Assembly: GCA_025200525.1 (NCBI GenBank)
Contig: CM045763.1
Span: 91,095,015 to 91,159,014 of the forward strand
DNA length: 64,000 nt
Direction: 5' to 3'
Source of the DNA: Camellia lanceoleosa
Lineage: Eukaryota > Streptophyta > Magnoliopsida > Ericales > Theaceae
The translations under genes were made by a program, and so were the position numbers. Shown piece by piece: positions 1 to 10,396 of this stretch. The notes below the pieces were generated by a model. The model saw only the letters and a program-made list of their open reading frames with translations, had not been told where the DNA came from and did no database searches. Numbering within the stretch: position 1 is the first letter of the stretch; the number at the start of each line of letters is the position of its first letter.

Positions 1-636
1 ATTGATTGATTAAGCATGTACCTTATTGGAAGTAACACCCTTACCCTTGATGTTGTGGTCATGGAATGTGGTATGGTATTGTTACTTATCCATGACAGAG
101 TTGTTGATTTGATTACCATGAAACAAGAGAGAGACTTTTCTCTTCTTGAGATTCGGGACATAATTAAGACAGACATTTTCCTCATTTGCCATACATGCAT
201 TTTGTTGTTGTGACAACTTTTTGCGATATTTGCAATTATACAACCCTTAGTTTACATTCTTATGTTTTTCATTTCGTTCCGCAACATTGGACTTGGTCTT
301 TTTCTCTCTGGATTATCTTGTCTAGCCACATATTAATTTGCTAGTTTTTATAAAAAAGTTATTCAGACTACATATAATTACCTATATAGATCTTATCCAC
401 CACTTTCCTTTGTTTGAAAAGTCACTTGAGTGATCTTGTTTAAATTATGAGGTTCTTTAAAAACATCACAACATGACCAACAAAAACCAGAAACAGCAAA
501 CATTAAAGATCCCAAATGGAAGAATAAAGTGATCCACAGACTCAGTAGTATCGCCAAGTCCTTAAATTTCATTGCTGAGAGAAATTGATTGTGATTGTGA
601 TTGTGATTTGTTGTTTTTATTTTTTGTTGAATGCAG
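1..636. other. Left edge, AT-rich non-coding DNA
   Basis: No convincing coding region is seen. It lies upstream of an exon-like segment at 637 and could be intron or 5' sequence of that gene. A GATTGT-type microrepeat occurs near 583-610, just before the first recognised exon. Confidence 0.4.
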
Positions 637-1349
637 ATTAAATGAGTATAGTACTACTTTGAAGTCATTGAAGAGTCGCTTGATTTCATCAGATTCAAAA
701 TTGAGTGAAAAGCTTGTGGCAAAGGTCCGATTTTTTCCTTGTGACCTTGTAGTAGATCTTTCTGTCTTGTTATTTTTGTTTAAATATCAGTGGATTATCT
801 ATGTTCTATTGTGTAGAATGATTATTTGGCAAATATGCTTACTTCATGAGTTTGATTTCTTAACCTTTGTCAGAGTAAGGCGGATGATCAGCTCGGTTGG
901 AGGGTGCTTCAACATGAGAAGCTTGCAATATTAAGGGAGAAGCTTCGTCTTAAGAGAGAACAATATCTGCAAGGTTGATCGCCTCAAGACCGTTGCATGA
1001 AATTTACCTTGAGCAAAGGCTTCAGATTTTACTTTGTGAGCTTGTTTGACTAATTGATTTTTTTGTAGGGAACACTAAGATTGAGAAGATGTCATATGAT
1101 TTAAAAGTCAAATATGAATTGCTTGAGTCAGCCATGACTGTGGTATGATTGATTTTCATCCTATTTTTGGCTTTTATTAGATTAATTAAACTATTAGTAC
1201 TATTCTCATAGTCATCAAATGGATTTTCTTTCCGATCATGAATGAAGATATTTGTCTTGGACTTCTTCTCATTGCAGTTGGAAAGAAATCGTGTGGAGCA
1301 ACTGGAAAAATTCTACCCAAATCTTATATGTACGCAAAGCTTGGGGCAT
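637..1349 (+). CDS. Four exons of an unidentified coiled-coil gene
   Basis: Four exon-like segments with AG/GT borders sit at 637-724, 874-973, 1069-1142 and 1278-1349. Their phases agree (0, 0, 1, 0), so they splice into one open frame with no stop. The encoded protein is charged and heptad-rich, for example the runs LKSLKSRLISSD and LREKLRLKREQYL, ending with LEKFYPNLICTQSLGH. The pattern of a coiled coil followed by a FYPNL or LFPQRR-like motif recalls plant UVRAG/ATG14-type autophagy and vesicle-sorting proteins, but I cannot confirm that family. The start codon and the 5' exons are not visible and probably lie to the left. Correct splice sites and phase argue that this was a real gene. 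The downstream exon does not continue the frame (next entry). Confidence 0.5.
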
Positions 1350-1532
1350 GTGAGTATTGGTTTTATAGTTAGTCAGTTTTTTTTTTTCCCCATCTCCTGG
1401 TTGCTTCTCTTAATCTTTGGTAATTGCAATACAAATCGTTCTTCAGTGGAGACATATCTTGACCAAGATATCTTCTTCTCTAATTGATCAAAAGATATTG
1501 TGTTTAATGCTTAGAATAATTATGAACTGCAG

Positions 1533-2384
1533 ATGGCGACATTACCTTGAACGTCTCCACAAACAATCTGTTGTTATTAAACAGGTCTGCAAGTTGTTCC
1601 CACAACGTCGGGTAAGCTTCTCAAAGATTGGTTAATCTGCATTGGCTAAATCATAAAATACTAAAGCAAATTTTGCTTTAACATGCTAGATGAATAGTTG
1701 TTTCTCCTGACGAAGGCACAAGGGCAACAATATCTGATGATGATGATGATCAAGTAGATAGCGACACCAACATTTTCGTTGGAAGTTTTGATAAATAGGT
1801 ATTTTACTATTCTAGAACTTGAATCGATGAAAGTGTTTCTCAACAAAAAACTGTTGCAGATATATATTCGTATAAATTATTTGTGTATCGAGCTGTGAAT
1901 TGATGCATATCTTGAAGAGGAATTGATAGATTGAATTGTCCTCTGTTTTTGGTTTCTTAGCTTTTTGTATGAGAAATGATCAGATATTTTCTTTAAAGCC
2001 TGGATTTCCTTGAAATATGTTAGTTCGTGATCAACTTGTGAAGCCCTAGCAATTTTAATGCTTATTTAAGATACAAATTTTTACATTTTAGTTTTGTAGT
2101 ATTGGACTGTCTAAAAATCAATTGCAACTGATACTATTTTATTCTTCTGAATTAAGTGCCAAGAGTCAACAACATATTACATTAATTGTTATTGCATGTT
2201 TCGTATTTACAGTATGATGTGGATCTGGTATTTGTTAGTTATTTGAACTCAACTACCAATGCTTATAATTTATACTTCCTCTCTTACAGCAAACGCGGGC
2301 TGAAACAAAGCTGCCTCGAGCAGAGCACTACTTTGAACAGTAGGAAGCTCAACGAAGAGATAGAGAATCTTTCTCATGAGTATA
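1533..2384 (+). pseudogene. Probable decayed 3' part of the coiled-coil gene
   Basis: An exon-like block at 1533-1611, between an AG and GTAAGC, encodes a stretch resembling WRHYLERLHKQSVVIKQ then CKLFPQRR. Joined in phase 0 to the preceding exon it would hit a stop after five codons, so an exon is missing or the phase has been lost. A further block at about 2291-2384, after a TTACAG acceptor, encodes a basic, charged stretch. Between them near 1736-1752 is a GATGATGATGATGATGATC run coding for acidic residues. I read this as the broken tail of the same gene, but alternative splicing cannot be excluded. Confidence 0.35.
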
Positions 2385-2731
2385 TTTTAAATTTGAGTGT
2401 GCGCGTATATATATATAGATATATATATGACTCATTTACTTTCTTTAAATTCCTTGTACTTTTTCTGAATGAATTTTATAATTCATTTAAACTTCTTTCC
2501 ACATGGAGATGATATATGTGTTAATACATCTATTAACTTTTTATGATGATGCGAGTCATGCGACCTTGTTTATTTAGAATTTTTATTAGTATTGGATATA
2601 CATTTTGTATAGAATAATTTAAACTTGCTTAGGTGTCACATCACTAGCACCATGCAATTTTTATTTTTTTTTTTTAAAAAAGGGATATAAGTTTTTCTTG
2701 GTATTCTAATTTCTAATTCTATACTTTCTTG

Positions 2732-2736
<5 letters not shown>

Positions 2737-2779
<43 letters not shown>

Positions 2780-2780
2780 T
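2737..2780. repeat. (ATT)n microsatellite
   Basis: An uninterrupted run of about 14 TTA/ATT units is directly visible. On the reverse strand it produces spurious polyasparagine or polyisoleucine reading frames. Confidence 0.95.
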
Positions 2781-3055
2781 TGTTTTTTTGCGACGGTAAC
2801 AAGATGGATGCAAAAAACCATGTTAGCATTTTTCTTTGTTTATTCTGACGGCAAACTTGCGGTCGCAATAAGTAGTTTAGGCGTCGTGAATAATTTATGA
2901 TCGGTTTTGCCGTCATAAAAAGTATTTGCCACCTCCACATTCACTTAATTCCCCATTTGTCGTCAAGATGGCCGTCAAAAAAGATCTTTTATGATCAGAT
3001 ATTTAGTATTTGCGACGGCATATAGCGGTCGCAAAAAGTATTTTTTTTAGTAGTG
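2781..3055. mobile_element. CACTA (En/Spm-like) transposon terminus
   Basis: Read on the minus strand, the block begins CACTACTAAAAAAAA at 3055, the standard CACTA terminus. It continues with repeated subterminal motifs of the GCGACCGC / CCGTCGCAAA type in both orientations (near 2788, 2850, 2880, 2960, 3010 and 3030). Such subterminal arrays bind the CACTA transposase in known elements. No matching second terminus is seen to the left, so this is a truncated or decayed end. It abuts the first base of the large duplicated segment. Confidence 0.75.
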
Positions 3056-3207
3056 ATGAGAAAAGGTGTGAGGGTTTTCAGGGTGTGTAACATGTATATA
3101 TAGATGGGTATTCATTTTGGGCAAGCGTGTCCTTATGGGCATAATGTTTTACTGTCTGAACTTTTGAACAAATAAAATTTAAATTTGAATTTATAGATAA
3201 ACTGTCC

Positions 3208-3238
<31 letters not shown>

Positions 3239-3239
3239 T

Positions 3240-5220
3240 TCATCGTCTATCAACTTGACACGTTGATATGTCATCAGCCAATAATGTTAGGCCAGAATTT
3301 AAATTAATAGTCCCATAACAAAAAGTTTAAATTAATAATTAATTTCCAACTCCAAGTTTTATATTTTGGCTAAAAACAAAGAGCTAGTGTGACTCAAATG
3401 CATTAGCTTTTCCTTTCCTCTTTGGAATTTTCTTTTTTTTGGAATTTTTTTTATTTTGAAGTAGGATCATTTGTCCCACCAAAAGGAAAAAAGCCTCTAT
3501 TTGATTGACTTTTCATAATTTGTTTTTGAAAAAATTTAAAAATTAGTTTAGTAAAAAAATATAAAATAAAAACACTCATTATTTTCATATGGTTTTTTTC
3601 TTTTTTTGAGGGAAATAATTTTATAGCTCAAGTTTTTTTCATCACTTTTGAATATTGAACTTAATTTTTTGAATGCCCTAAGCGCATATTTTAATGTAAA
3701 ATTTAAAATAATTATGACAACTATTTGAAAGAATTATGACAGTTATTTGGAATACTTAAAATCCAAGAATAATGAGTTACGTATAGGAGTGTTTTAGGTA
3801 TACAAAGAATTTTGTGATATGCTGTTATTCATTCTTCTTCTTATCATCTTATTTCTTTTTTGTATTTTTCTCTTTTCAATTTTCTAATCCTTTTGGGAAA
3901 TAAAGAATACTGATAAAAATTGTAAGGCAGAGAGATAGAAAACGACAAGGTGGAACATTGTGAAGAGATGAGATTGGTGTGGACAATATCTATTCACAAA
4001 AGTTTTGTTTACTTCTATTGGGATTTTTAGTTTAAAATATTTGATATTAAAATTTTATAAGATAAAAAACATGTAATATTTTCATAATAATTGGGATCTC
4101 TCAACATTTTTACAGAGAATTTCAGCATAAAGAAATTTCAGCTCTACAAATTATTGAGAAACCTTAACTAATAAGAAAAAATATATTAGACATCTCCTAG
4201 GTTTGAGAGAGATATTTCCCTAATTTTTTCTATCTTATTTATTTATTTTTTTGAAAATATTTTTATCCACAAACATGAAAAACATTCACAATTAACATAC
4301 TTCTTAATATCACAAGATTTATTTGCAATTTGAAGTTTGTTGATATTTAAATTATTTAACAAAATCATGATTGACACTACAATGAAAATATGTTGCATAG
4401 TGAATACAAATAATTTTTACTGAGTAGAGCATAGGTGTAAAATAAAAATGGATTCCACGTGTAGATTTTACCATTTATTTCCCATATATGACCAATTCAA
4501 ATAAATTATCTGTCACTGTCTCTTAGATTCTCAAAAATATGATTGTCATTCACACTTTTGGATCTAATTTTAGGACGGTTATTCAGTAGTCGGAGACTAC
4601 AGTCACTTGCTTTTAACAAAAAAAATGTAATTGTCAATTATGTTTTTATTAAAAATCTAATTATCAAACATGTTTTAGTTAAAGTTTATAAAATAAATTA
4701 AAAGCAACTTTTGGTAATTTTATACTATTTTGAAAAAAAAAAATGTATTAGGTTAAGGAGTTGGTATGCAAAATTATTAACGAAAGCAACTTGATTTGTT
4801 CTATTTATTTGTGGCAAAGAGAAAATATTAACCATATGTATAAACATTATGATTAATACATTTACATTTTACATTTAATTTTAAACTAATTTCGAAATTA
4901 GTTTCTTTTTCAACTTATTTTGGAGTCTACCTGATTGTGTGGTTGTTAAATATTCTTTTAACATTTAAAAATATTATTTTGTAACCATAATTTTTATTTT
5001 TATATTTTATTCAAACTATAATAAAAATGTGATTACTAACTACTTATTGGCAAATGATTGACCTCCTCTCCAATTTGAATGTTCAAACTAGAAGTTGAGT
5101 CTACTGCTTAAATGTTGGCTACGTGGGAAAGTCTACAATGTGTACATTTTAAGAAGGTGTATGATATGTATTTATTGTGTATTTATATCGTGCTATATTA
5201 TAAAAAGTGACTTGTGAAAC
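3240..5220. other. Gene-free AT-rich DNA
   Basis: No gene, RNA gene or clear element is seen. A (TAA)n run sits just before it at 3208-3237. The right-copy counterpart carries a Tourist-like insertion at the TTA at 4875-4877, which here is the uninterrupted (empty) site. Relative to the right copy this side keeps about 80 bp near 4495-4585. Confidence 0.7.
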
Positions 5221-5239
5221 CGGTCATTCAACAAGTTAC

Positions 5240-5530
5240 ATGAAAAAATCTTAATTTTTTTCAAATATCATAACAATATTATAATAAATTATAATAATGT
5301 CATAATATTCACTAAAGTATCATAACAAAAACACTATTAATCATAACAATATGACAACGATTCATAACAAGTGTAATAAATTATTATAACATTTGAATCG
5401 TAACATTTTTTTATTATGATTCACCATAACAAATCATAATTTTTAATAGTATAAATCATAACTTTTATTAATGAATCATAACCATAACTTTTTTCTCCAC
5501 AGTTATAATAACATTAAAATATCATAACTT
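5240..5530. repeat. Degenerate ATCATAAC-rich repeat
   Basis: Variants of ATCATAAC, AATCATAAT and CATAACAAT recur roughly every 10-20 bases across the block. It lies directly at the 3' side (minus-strand sense) of a LINE remnant, so it may be that element's simple-repeat tail, though this is inference. The right copy has the same block at about 34150-34450. Confidence 0.6.
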
Positions 5531-5974
5531 TTACAAATGAATCGTAATATAGCACGCTGATTGTAATTTTGCAAGTGTAGCCCATTGGACATCCCAACAT
5601 TGTAATAACTTTGTCCATATCTTCCAAATCCCAAGGAAAAGCAAGAATAAATTATTAAAAGATTCAACTGGAGATTCGCAAAAGGGGCACACGTTGTTGA
5701 TATTGCTACTTAATGCTCTAATCCTTTGTAAATAATTAGCAGTTTTCACTCTCCCTTTCCATTCCAACTAGCCAAGAAAATGAGCCTTAGGTGGAGCCAC
5801 ATTACCCCCATGATAGCTTAGAAATAGGCAACCTAGGCCCCTATTGTGCTTCCCCCCATTTCCTGGATGCTGCCACAGTCTATGTATGTCAAGTTGGGCA
5901 AAGAACCAAACCCAAATGGAATTGAACCGCTGGGATTGTCGCCTTGTACTCAAACCCTCAACAAGGCGGTGCAA
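5531..5974 (-). pseudogene. LINE remnant: zinc-binding RT (zf-RVT) domain
   Basis: On the minus strand the frame encodes a stretch with WKGRVKTANYLQRI, then VCPFC, then WKIWTKLLQCWDVQW, which is characteristic of the zf-RVT domain at the C-terminus of plant non-LTR retrotransposon polyproteins. The upstream part of the same frame (5768-5974) carries GGNVAPPKAHFLG, the usual sequence just before it. One in-frame stop separates the two, and the usual histidine of the CxxC...H motif is replaced. No RT palm or endonuclease is seen, so this is a short 3' fragment. Remnants at 5976-6215 may continue it. The second copy is at 34446-34890. Confidence 0.75.
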
Positions 5975-6219
5975 TTTATGAGCAACGATGGAAGCTCACG
6001 TTAATTTGTTTCGAGAGAATGAGTATAGCTATAACATGTTTCAAGTAGAGATATGGGGTATCAAACCGAAAGTTTAATTGTACGTAAACATCGAGCTTTT
6101 GCAACATTTGAGTCGATCCTAATTTCTCCGTAAAGCTCCGTGAGTGAATCGCTTCAGAGATAGCATTTGGAGATTCGAAGATCAAGAATATCGCTCGGTA
6201 CTTGGCAAAGAACATGAGA

Positions 6220-6829
6220 GTTTCGCATCAAAAATGTAAGACTTTGTGGGATGAGAACAATCAGTAAAGAAAAAAAAAAAAAAAAGAGGTTAAAAAGGTA
6301 TCCAATTTTTTTTAATAAAATTGTTTAATGGTTCAAATTAATTTATATATATCTAATGGTTTAAAAGTAAACGGTATATGATGTGCACAATTTGATCATG
6401 TGCATGTTCTAACGCCCCCGGCTATGTTAGTATTTTTGTAAGCTAATGATACAAATTATGTTCATATATATAAACTCAATACTAAATCTAAATAAAAAAA
6501 ATCAACCCAATATTTAATAGGTCAATAGATAAAATTTAGAAAAATTTACTCATAAATCTCATATGGAAGAATATTGATTTATTTAGTTTTAAGAGTTTTT
6601 TTATGAACCAATTGGTCATTTTTATTTTGAAAATTTGTATTTATATGATTTGGTGTTATTTGAGTTTAAGTAAATGACTTTTTGTAATTTATTTTTCTAA
6701 TTTTCTAATTCATTTTTGAGATAAGAATAAAAATGTGAGATGTGCAATTTTTATTTTTGAGGAATTGGTGGCTGAAGCGTTAGTAGTTGAGCGTTGAAAT
6801 TTACATTCTTGTTATTATAGTTTTCTGAT
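6220..6829. other. Gene-free AT-rich DNA
   Basis: An A-run near 6268 and otherwise low-complexity AT-rich DNA. Nothing else could be supported. Confidence 0.6.
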
Positions 6830-7024
6830 ATTATATTAGAGTGTTATGTTTAGAAAAAGTACATTAAGAAGTTTTTGTATGTTACAGAGTCTTATGTTTT
6901 TTTAAAAAAAATACACTAGAGAGTTTTTTTTTTTTTTTTGTTACGTTGTTACATTTGAAAAAAGTACACTAAAAAGTTTTTTAATGTATTATATTAGAGA
7001 CTTACGTTTGGAAAAAGTACACTA

Positions 7025-7193
7025 AGGTTTGGGGTATACTAAAAAATCTAAAAAGTCAAAAAGTCACTATCCTATTTAAGTCACATCATCTTATTTAAAT
7101 CACATCACCTCTCTAACATATCACATCAAACCCAACTCATATAAACCAATAAGTCAAAAAGTGCACTTTTTTATAACATCCCAAACCAACCCT
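7025..7193. mobile_element. MITE with GGTTTGGGGT/ATCCCAAACC ends
   Basis: The ends GGTTTGGGGTATACT and TAACATCCCAAACCAACCC are inverted relative to one another. The inside is rich in AAGTCACATCA-type motifs. It sits inside the minisatellite and is shared by both duplicate copies, so it was inserted before the duplication. Ends are approximate. Confidence 0.5.
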
Positions 7194-7197
7194 AAGA

Positions 7198-7410
7198 CTC
7201 CGTTTGGCAAGGAGGTTTGGGGCTATTTTAGCTATAAAAGACAAAATAGGCTATTTTAGCCACAACAAACAAAACATTACATCCAACTCATAATCATTAC
7301 ACTCTTTTCTCACAAAAAAAGTCAAAAAACTAAAATCCTTTTCCAAACCAAACTTTTTAGCCCAGGCTAAAATAACTAAAAAAGTCAAAAAGTCAACCCA
7401 CTTCTAAAGA
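7198..7410. mobile_element. Second MITE-like insertion in the minisatellite
   Basis: It starts CGTTTGGCAAGGAGGTTTGG and contains inverted GGCTATTTTAGC / GCCCAGGCTAAAATAAC blocks, as in hAT- or Harbinger-type MITEs. The ends are imprecise and the class is uncertain. Confidence 0.4.
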
Positions 7411-7690
7411 GTTTTCGTGTGTTACATTGTGCTATTTTAGGAAGCTGGTAAAAAGCCAGCTTTCAGCGTTTTACCAATTTTGAGTCACATCATCTCTCAC
7501 CTAACTTACCCACAAAAAGACAAAATAAGTTAAAAAAATAAAAAAGTCAACTTTTTACGAACTTTCCAAAACACCCCTGATTGGAGTGTTACGTTTGAAA
7601 AAAAAAATATACTAAGAAGTTTTTTAGAATGTTACATTGTTACGTTTTAGAAAAGTACACTAAAAAGTTTTTTAATGCGTTACTTTGGGT

Positions 7691-8070
7691 CTATAAGAAA
7701 AAAGAGAGGACCAAATAGTTTATAAGATCACTATTTAAGATTTATTGGTATTTCAATTTTAGCCTTTTAATTTATAATTTGGTCTATACTTCTTCAGGTA
7801 TAACACACCACATTGTATTTTTTTAAAATTAAATTGTATCTTATTTTATTATTATAATTATTTTTAAAATTAAAAATTAACCCGTGCCTTTCTAGATTAA
7901 CCCCATTTTTTCATTAAAATGGTAAAAAAAAAAAAAATTTATTACAAAATTGAAAGCTATCCCAAAAAAAAACCGAAAGGGAGGGGGTTTCAAATATCTC
8001 AATTATTTACAATTTTTGATACAATTAAAAAAAAAATCAAATATACTATTTTTTTTAGGGGTTTTTTTTT
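7691..8070. other. Gene-free AT-rich DNA
   Basis: Contains several A- and T-runs and nothing recognisable. It lies between the minisatellite and the TIR element. Confidence 0.5.
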
Positions 8071-8148
8071 TAAGGTCCCTGATATTAAGACTTTATAGTA
8101 TAAAGGATATCTAATATTTTCATAATGTCTAAGGTCCCTCAATTTGAT

Positions 8149-8240
8149 CCAGAGAAATTCTGGTTCAGAGAAAATCTGTCCAGAGAAATTTCAACCCAGA
8201 GAAATTTTCATCCAGAGAAATTTGAAATTTCTCTGGTTTG
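8149..8240. repeat. CCAGAGAAATT motif cluster 1
   Basis: Variants of (T)CCAGAGAAATT recur about five times in direct orientation, then AAATTTCTCTGG closes the cluster in inverted orientation. It could fold into several alternative hairpins. A second cluster lies at 8820-8990. Confidence 0.8.
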
Positions 8241-8384
8241 TTTAATTTTTTTTTTATTTTCTATGTTTTGAAAATGTCTCATCCAATTCCCAAAATGGTA
8301 CAAATCAGAGTATTTCTCTGGTGATTTTAGGTACATCATACATGCAATCCACAAGCAATTGTTAAACTAAAGTTGGTAACACAC

Positions 8385-8672
8385 CAAGGCTACAATTCTT
8401 CTCTGAGTTTCCATACAATTCTTCCTCAAGATAGGGACTGAAGGGTTCACAGATATTACAACACCAATATCGTTTATAATTGAATTATTTTCAAAGAACC
8501 TCAATTTTACTAATAGGTCTCAAGGAGAATTGTTTGTAGGTATAGAACCATCTTCATCAGGCAAAGATCAATCGTTGAAGTTGTCTCCAAATATATCTCC
8601 CATTCATTTTTAAAAGTTGAAGTTCTTCTGTGTAGCTTTCAAGCTACCCTTTGATATCAAATAAACTTTACC
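8385..8672 (-). pseudogene. RPA1: RPA1 fragment, end of DBD-A into DBD-B (left copy)
   Basis: This is the minus-strand counterpart of the better-preserved fragment at 37318-37612. Its reading frame contains GKVYLISKGSLK at its start and the INPSVPILRKN-type region of OB-fold B further on. RPA1 is the large subunit of the single-strand DNA-binding complex of replication and repair. This copy has extra indels relative to the right copy and cannot encode a product. It lies inside the TIR element in the opposite orientation to the DBD-A fragment at 9044. Confidence 0.65.
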
Positions 8673-8819
8673 AACCCACCTCTTTGGCATAAGTCAAACC
8701 CAGTAAAATTTATTGACACAAGTCAGTGAAATTTCAAAAAAACAAACTCAGAGAAATCTGTTTAATATATATATATATATATAGGTTGCTATTGTTGCGT
8801 ATTCATTCAATGAAATGAT

Positions 8820-8990
8820 CTTCTCTTTTGCTTTGAACCAAATTTCTCTCGGATTGGTGAAGAGAAATTTTCTTGTTTGAACTGAAATTTTTCTGGATTG
8901 GTCCAGAGAAATTCTCGAGTTTAAATTGAATTTTCTCTGGATTGGTCCAGAGAAATTCTATGATTTGAACTGAAATTTCTCTGGGTTATT
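8820..8990. repeat. CCAGAGAAATT motif cluster 2
   Basis: AATTTCTCTGGATTGGTCCA and its inverted form alternate at about 40-60 bp spacing, so each unit is itself nearly palindromic. The motif is the same as in cluster 1. The two clusters flank the inverted RPA1 fragment. Confidence 0.8.
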
Positions 8991-9043
8991 TGGATTGAAC
9001 TAGTCCTCAATGTTGCCCAAAATGCTGGAAACAATATACAGAG

Positions 9044-9262
9044 TTTTCGCCCAACTGTTCAACCTCCATACCAACTGCCTCCAAATTACAAAGCCCATGG
9101 GTCAATTATAAAGAATGAAGCACCAGCACGAATAATTCCAATTGTCTTTGAATCCTTATCCGTTTGGGCAATCAAGGCAAGAGTAACTGCAAAATGAGAG
9201 ATCCGCCGTTACAACAATGCTCGGGGAGATGGGAAGGTGTTTTTCTTTGACCTTCTTGCAAA
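9044..9262 (+). pseudogene. RPA1: RPA1 fragment, linker and start of DBD-A (left copy)
   Basis: Translated piecewise, this resembles the RPA1 linker plus the beginning of OB-fold A: FRPTVQPPYQLPPNYKAHG, then NNARGDGKVFFFDLL. Relative to the right copy there is a scrambled stretch around 9145-9170 and an in-frame TGA where the right copy has CGG, so this copy is more decayed. Confidence 0.7.
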
Positions 9263-9625
9263 TGGTTTTAAAATTTGTTGAAGAATTTGACAAAAAAATA
9301 TACCCAAACAAGACGGAAAATTTGAAATTAGTGAAATTTTCACTTGAAAATAAAAACATATTCATCAAAATCCCAGAACTCATATATTCAAAATTTGAAC
9401 TATAATTGACAATTTAAGATATTTTTATCAATTAGACCTCTGATTTGGTCGGATTATTTCAAATTCAAATGATATTAGAATTAGCTTTCATAAGTCAAAA
9501 AGTTCAGATTTAACAAAAGATGGAAATTCCAATGAGAAAATAAATAAATAAATAAGATTTGTAACAGTTTTGTTCAGCACTGATTTGCTGAACAAATTAA
9601 GGTGATTGTGGCATTTTTAGCAGGA

Positions 9626-9674
9626 GGTGAAATGCGAGCCACCTGCTTCAATGCCGTTGTTGATCGTTTCCGAC
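9626..9674 (+). pseudogene. RPA1: RPA1 fragment, next DBD-A exon (left copy)
   Basis: Encodes GGEMRATCFNAVVDRF, which matches the conserved OB-fold A segment (consensus GGEIRVTCFNAVVDRF). A TTTTTAG acceptor-like sequence precedes it. About 360 bp of intron-like sequence separates it from the previous fragment, which points to capture from genomic DNA rather than from mRNA. Confidence 0.7.
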
Positions 9675-10396
9675 GGGTATGGTATGCTAGCCGATGCTCA
9701 CGTCCTACTTGTATCGCATGTGAGTTATTTTCGTTGGAGTATGGATCTTAGATTACATAAATTCCACAAAGAACATCCAAAGTTCATTGCCAGGCCAAAA
9801 AGCAATCTCGATCAATCTGGAGATCGAGGAGGACGTTGCCTATGGGGTGGGATTTGGGGGTAGGGGAAGATCTTGAAGCTTTTGTTCATTTGGTTGTAGG
9901 AGAGAGAGGAATCGTGGGCAAAGAGTCAAATTTTTCTGATATATGTTTAGGGACCTTAGATATCAAAAAATAATTTTACGGATCTCTTTCATTACGAAAA
10001 GTAGGGAAGGGACCTTAGACTAATTTTCTCTTTTTTTTTTATCTTGTAAAAATAAAAAAATATAAAAAAGTTAATTCCCCAAGGAGAGAAAATGACAGTT
10101 ATAACCTCTTGCAAGTTACCACTAAAATACAAAAGTGTCTAATTTCAGGCCAAACCATAGATATCCTAAAGTGCTATTCTTATTCCTTTGCCATTTCAAC
10201 ACACTGTTACTTAACTCAACCACACAGACAGGGAGAGAGAGGGGGAGATATATAGAGATTTATCTGAATCGAGAGAAGAACGTGGTTTCGAAGCTACTCG
10301 AACTCTGATTCTTGTTTTTTGAATTGGGTTTGGAACAGTTTGAAGAGATTGTGGATTTTTCTTTTTCTTTTTCTGGGTTTGATTTGCAGAGAAATA

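Larger units (their letters stand above)
6830..7690. repeat. Degenerate minisatellite interrupted by MITEs
   Basis: A unit of roughly 50-60 bp repeats several times on each side of two inserted elements. It contains TTACGTTTGAAAAAAGTACA, then ACTAAGAAGTTTTTTAATG, then GTTACATTAGAG. Clear units start near 6840, 6883, 6942, 7003, 7580 and 7637. The array is duplicated in the right copy at about 35760-36600. Confidence 0.7.
8071..10017. mobile_element. TIR-bounded element carrying RPA1 gene fragments (left copy)
   Basis: The element starts TAAGGTCCCT and ends AGGGACCTTA. A second inner pair, GATATCTAATA...TAAGGTCCCT near 8107-8139 and AGGGACCTTAGATATC at 9948-9964, makes the ends compound inverted repeats. 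It contains host-derived pieces of the replication protein A large-subunit gene (separate entries) and clusters of CCAGAGAAATT motifs. No transposase is seen, so it would be non-autonomous, most like a Pack-MULE, but the class is not proven and no target duplication is clear. The intact counterpart is at 36992-38976. Confidence 0.65.

Noticed and set aside
2636..2940. Minus-strand frames with polyasparagine or polyisoleucine
   Set aside because: Produced by the (ATT)n microsatellite.
8071..10017. Considered a Helitron because it carries RPA-like sequence
   Set aside because: Plant Helitrons often encode RPA-like proteins, but here clear terminal inverted repeats are present, the RPA1 pieces keep intron-like spacing, and no Rep/helicase or 3' CTRR hairpin end was seen.
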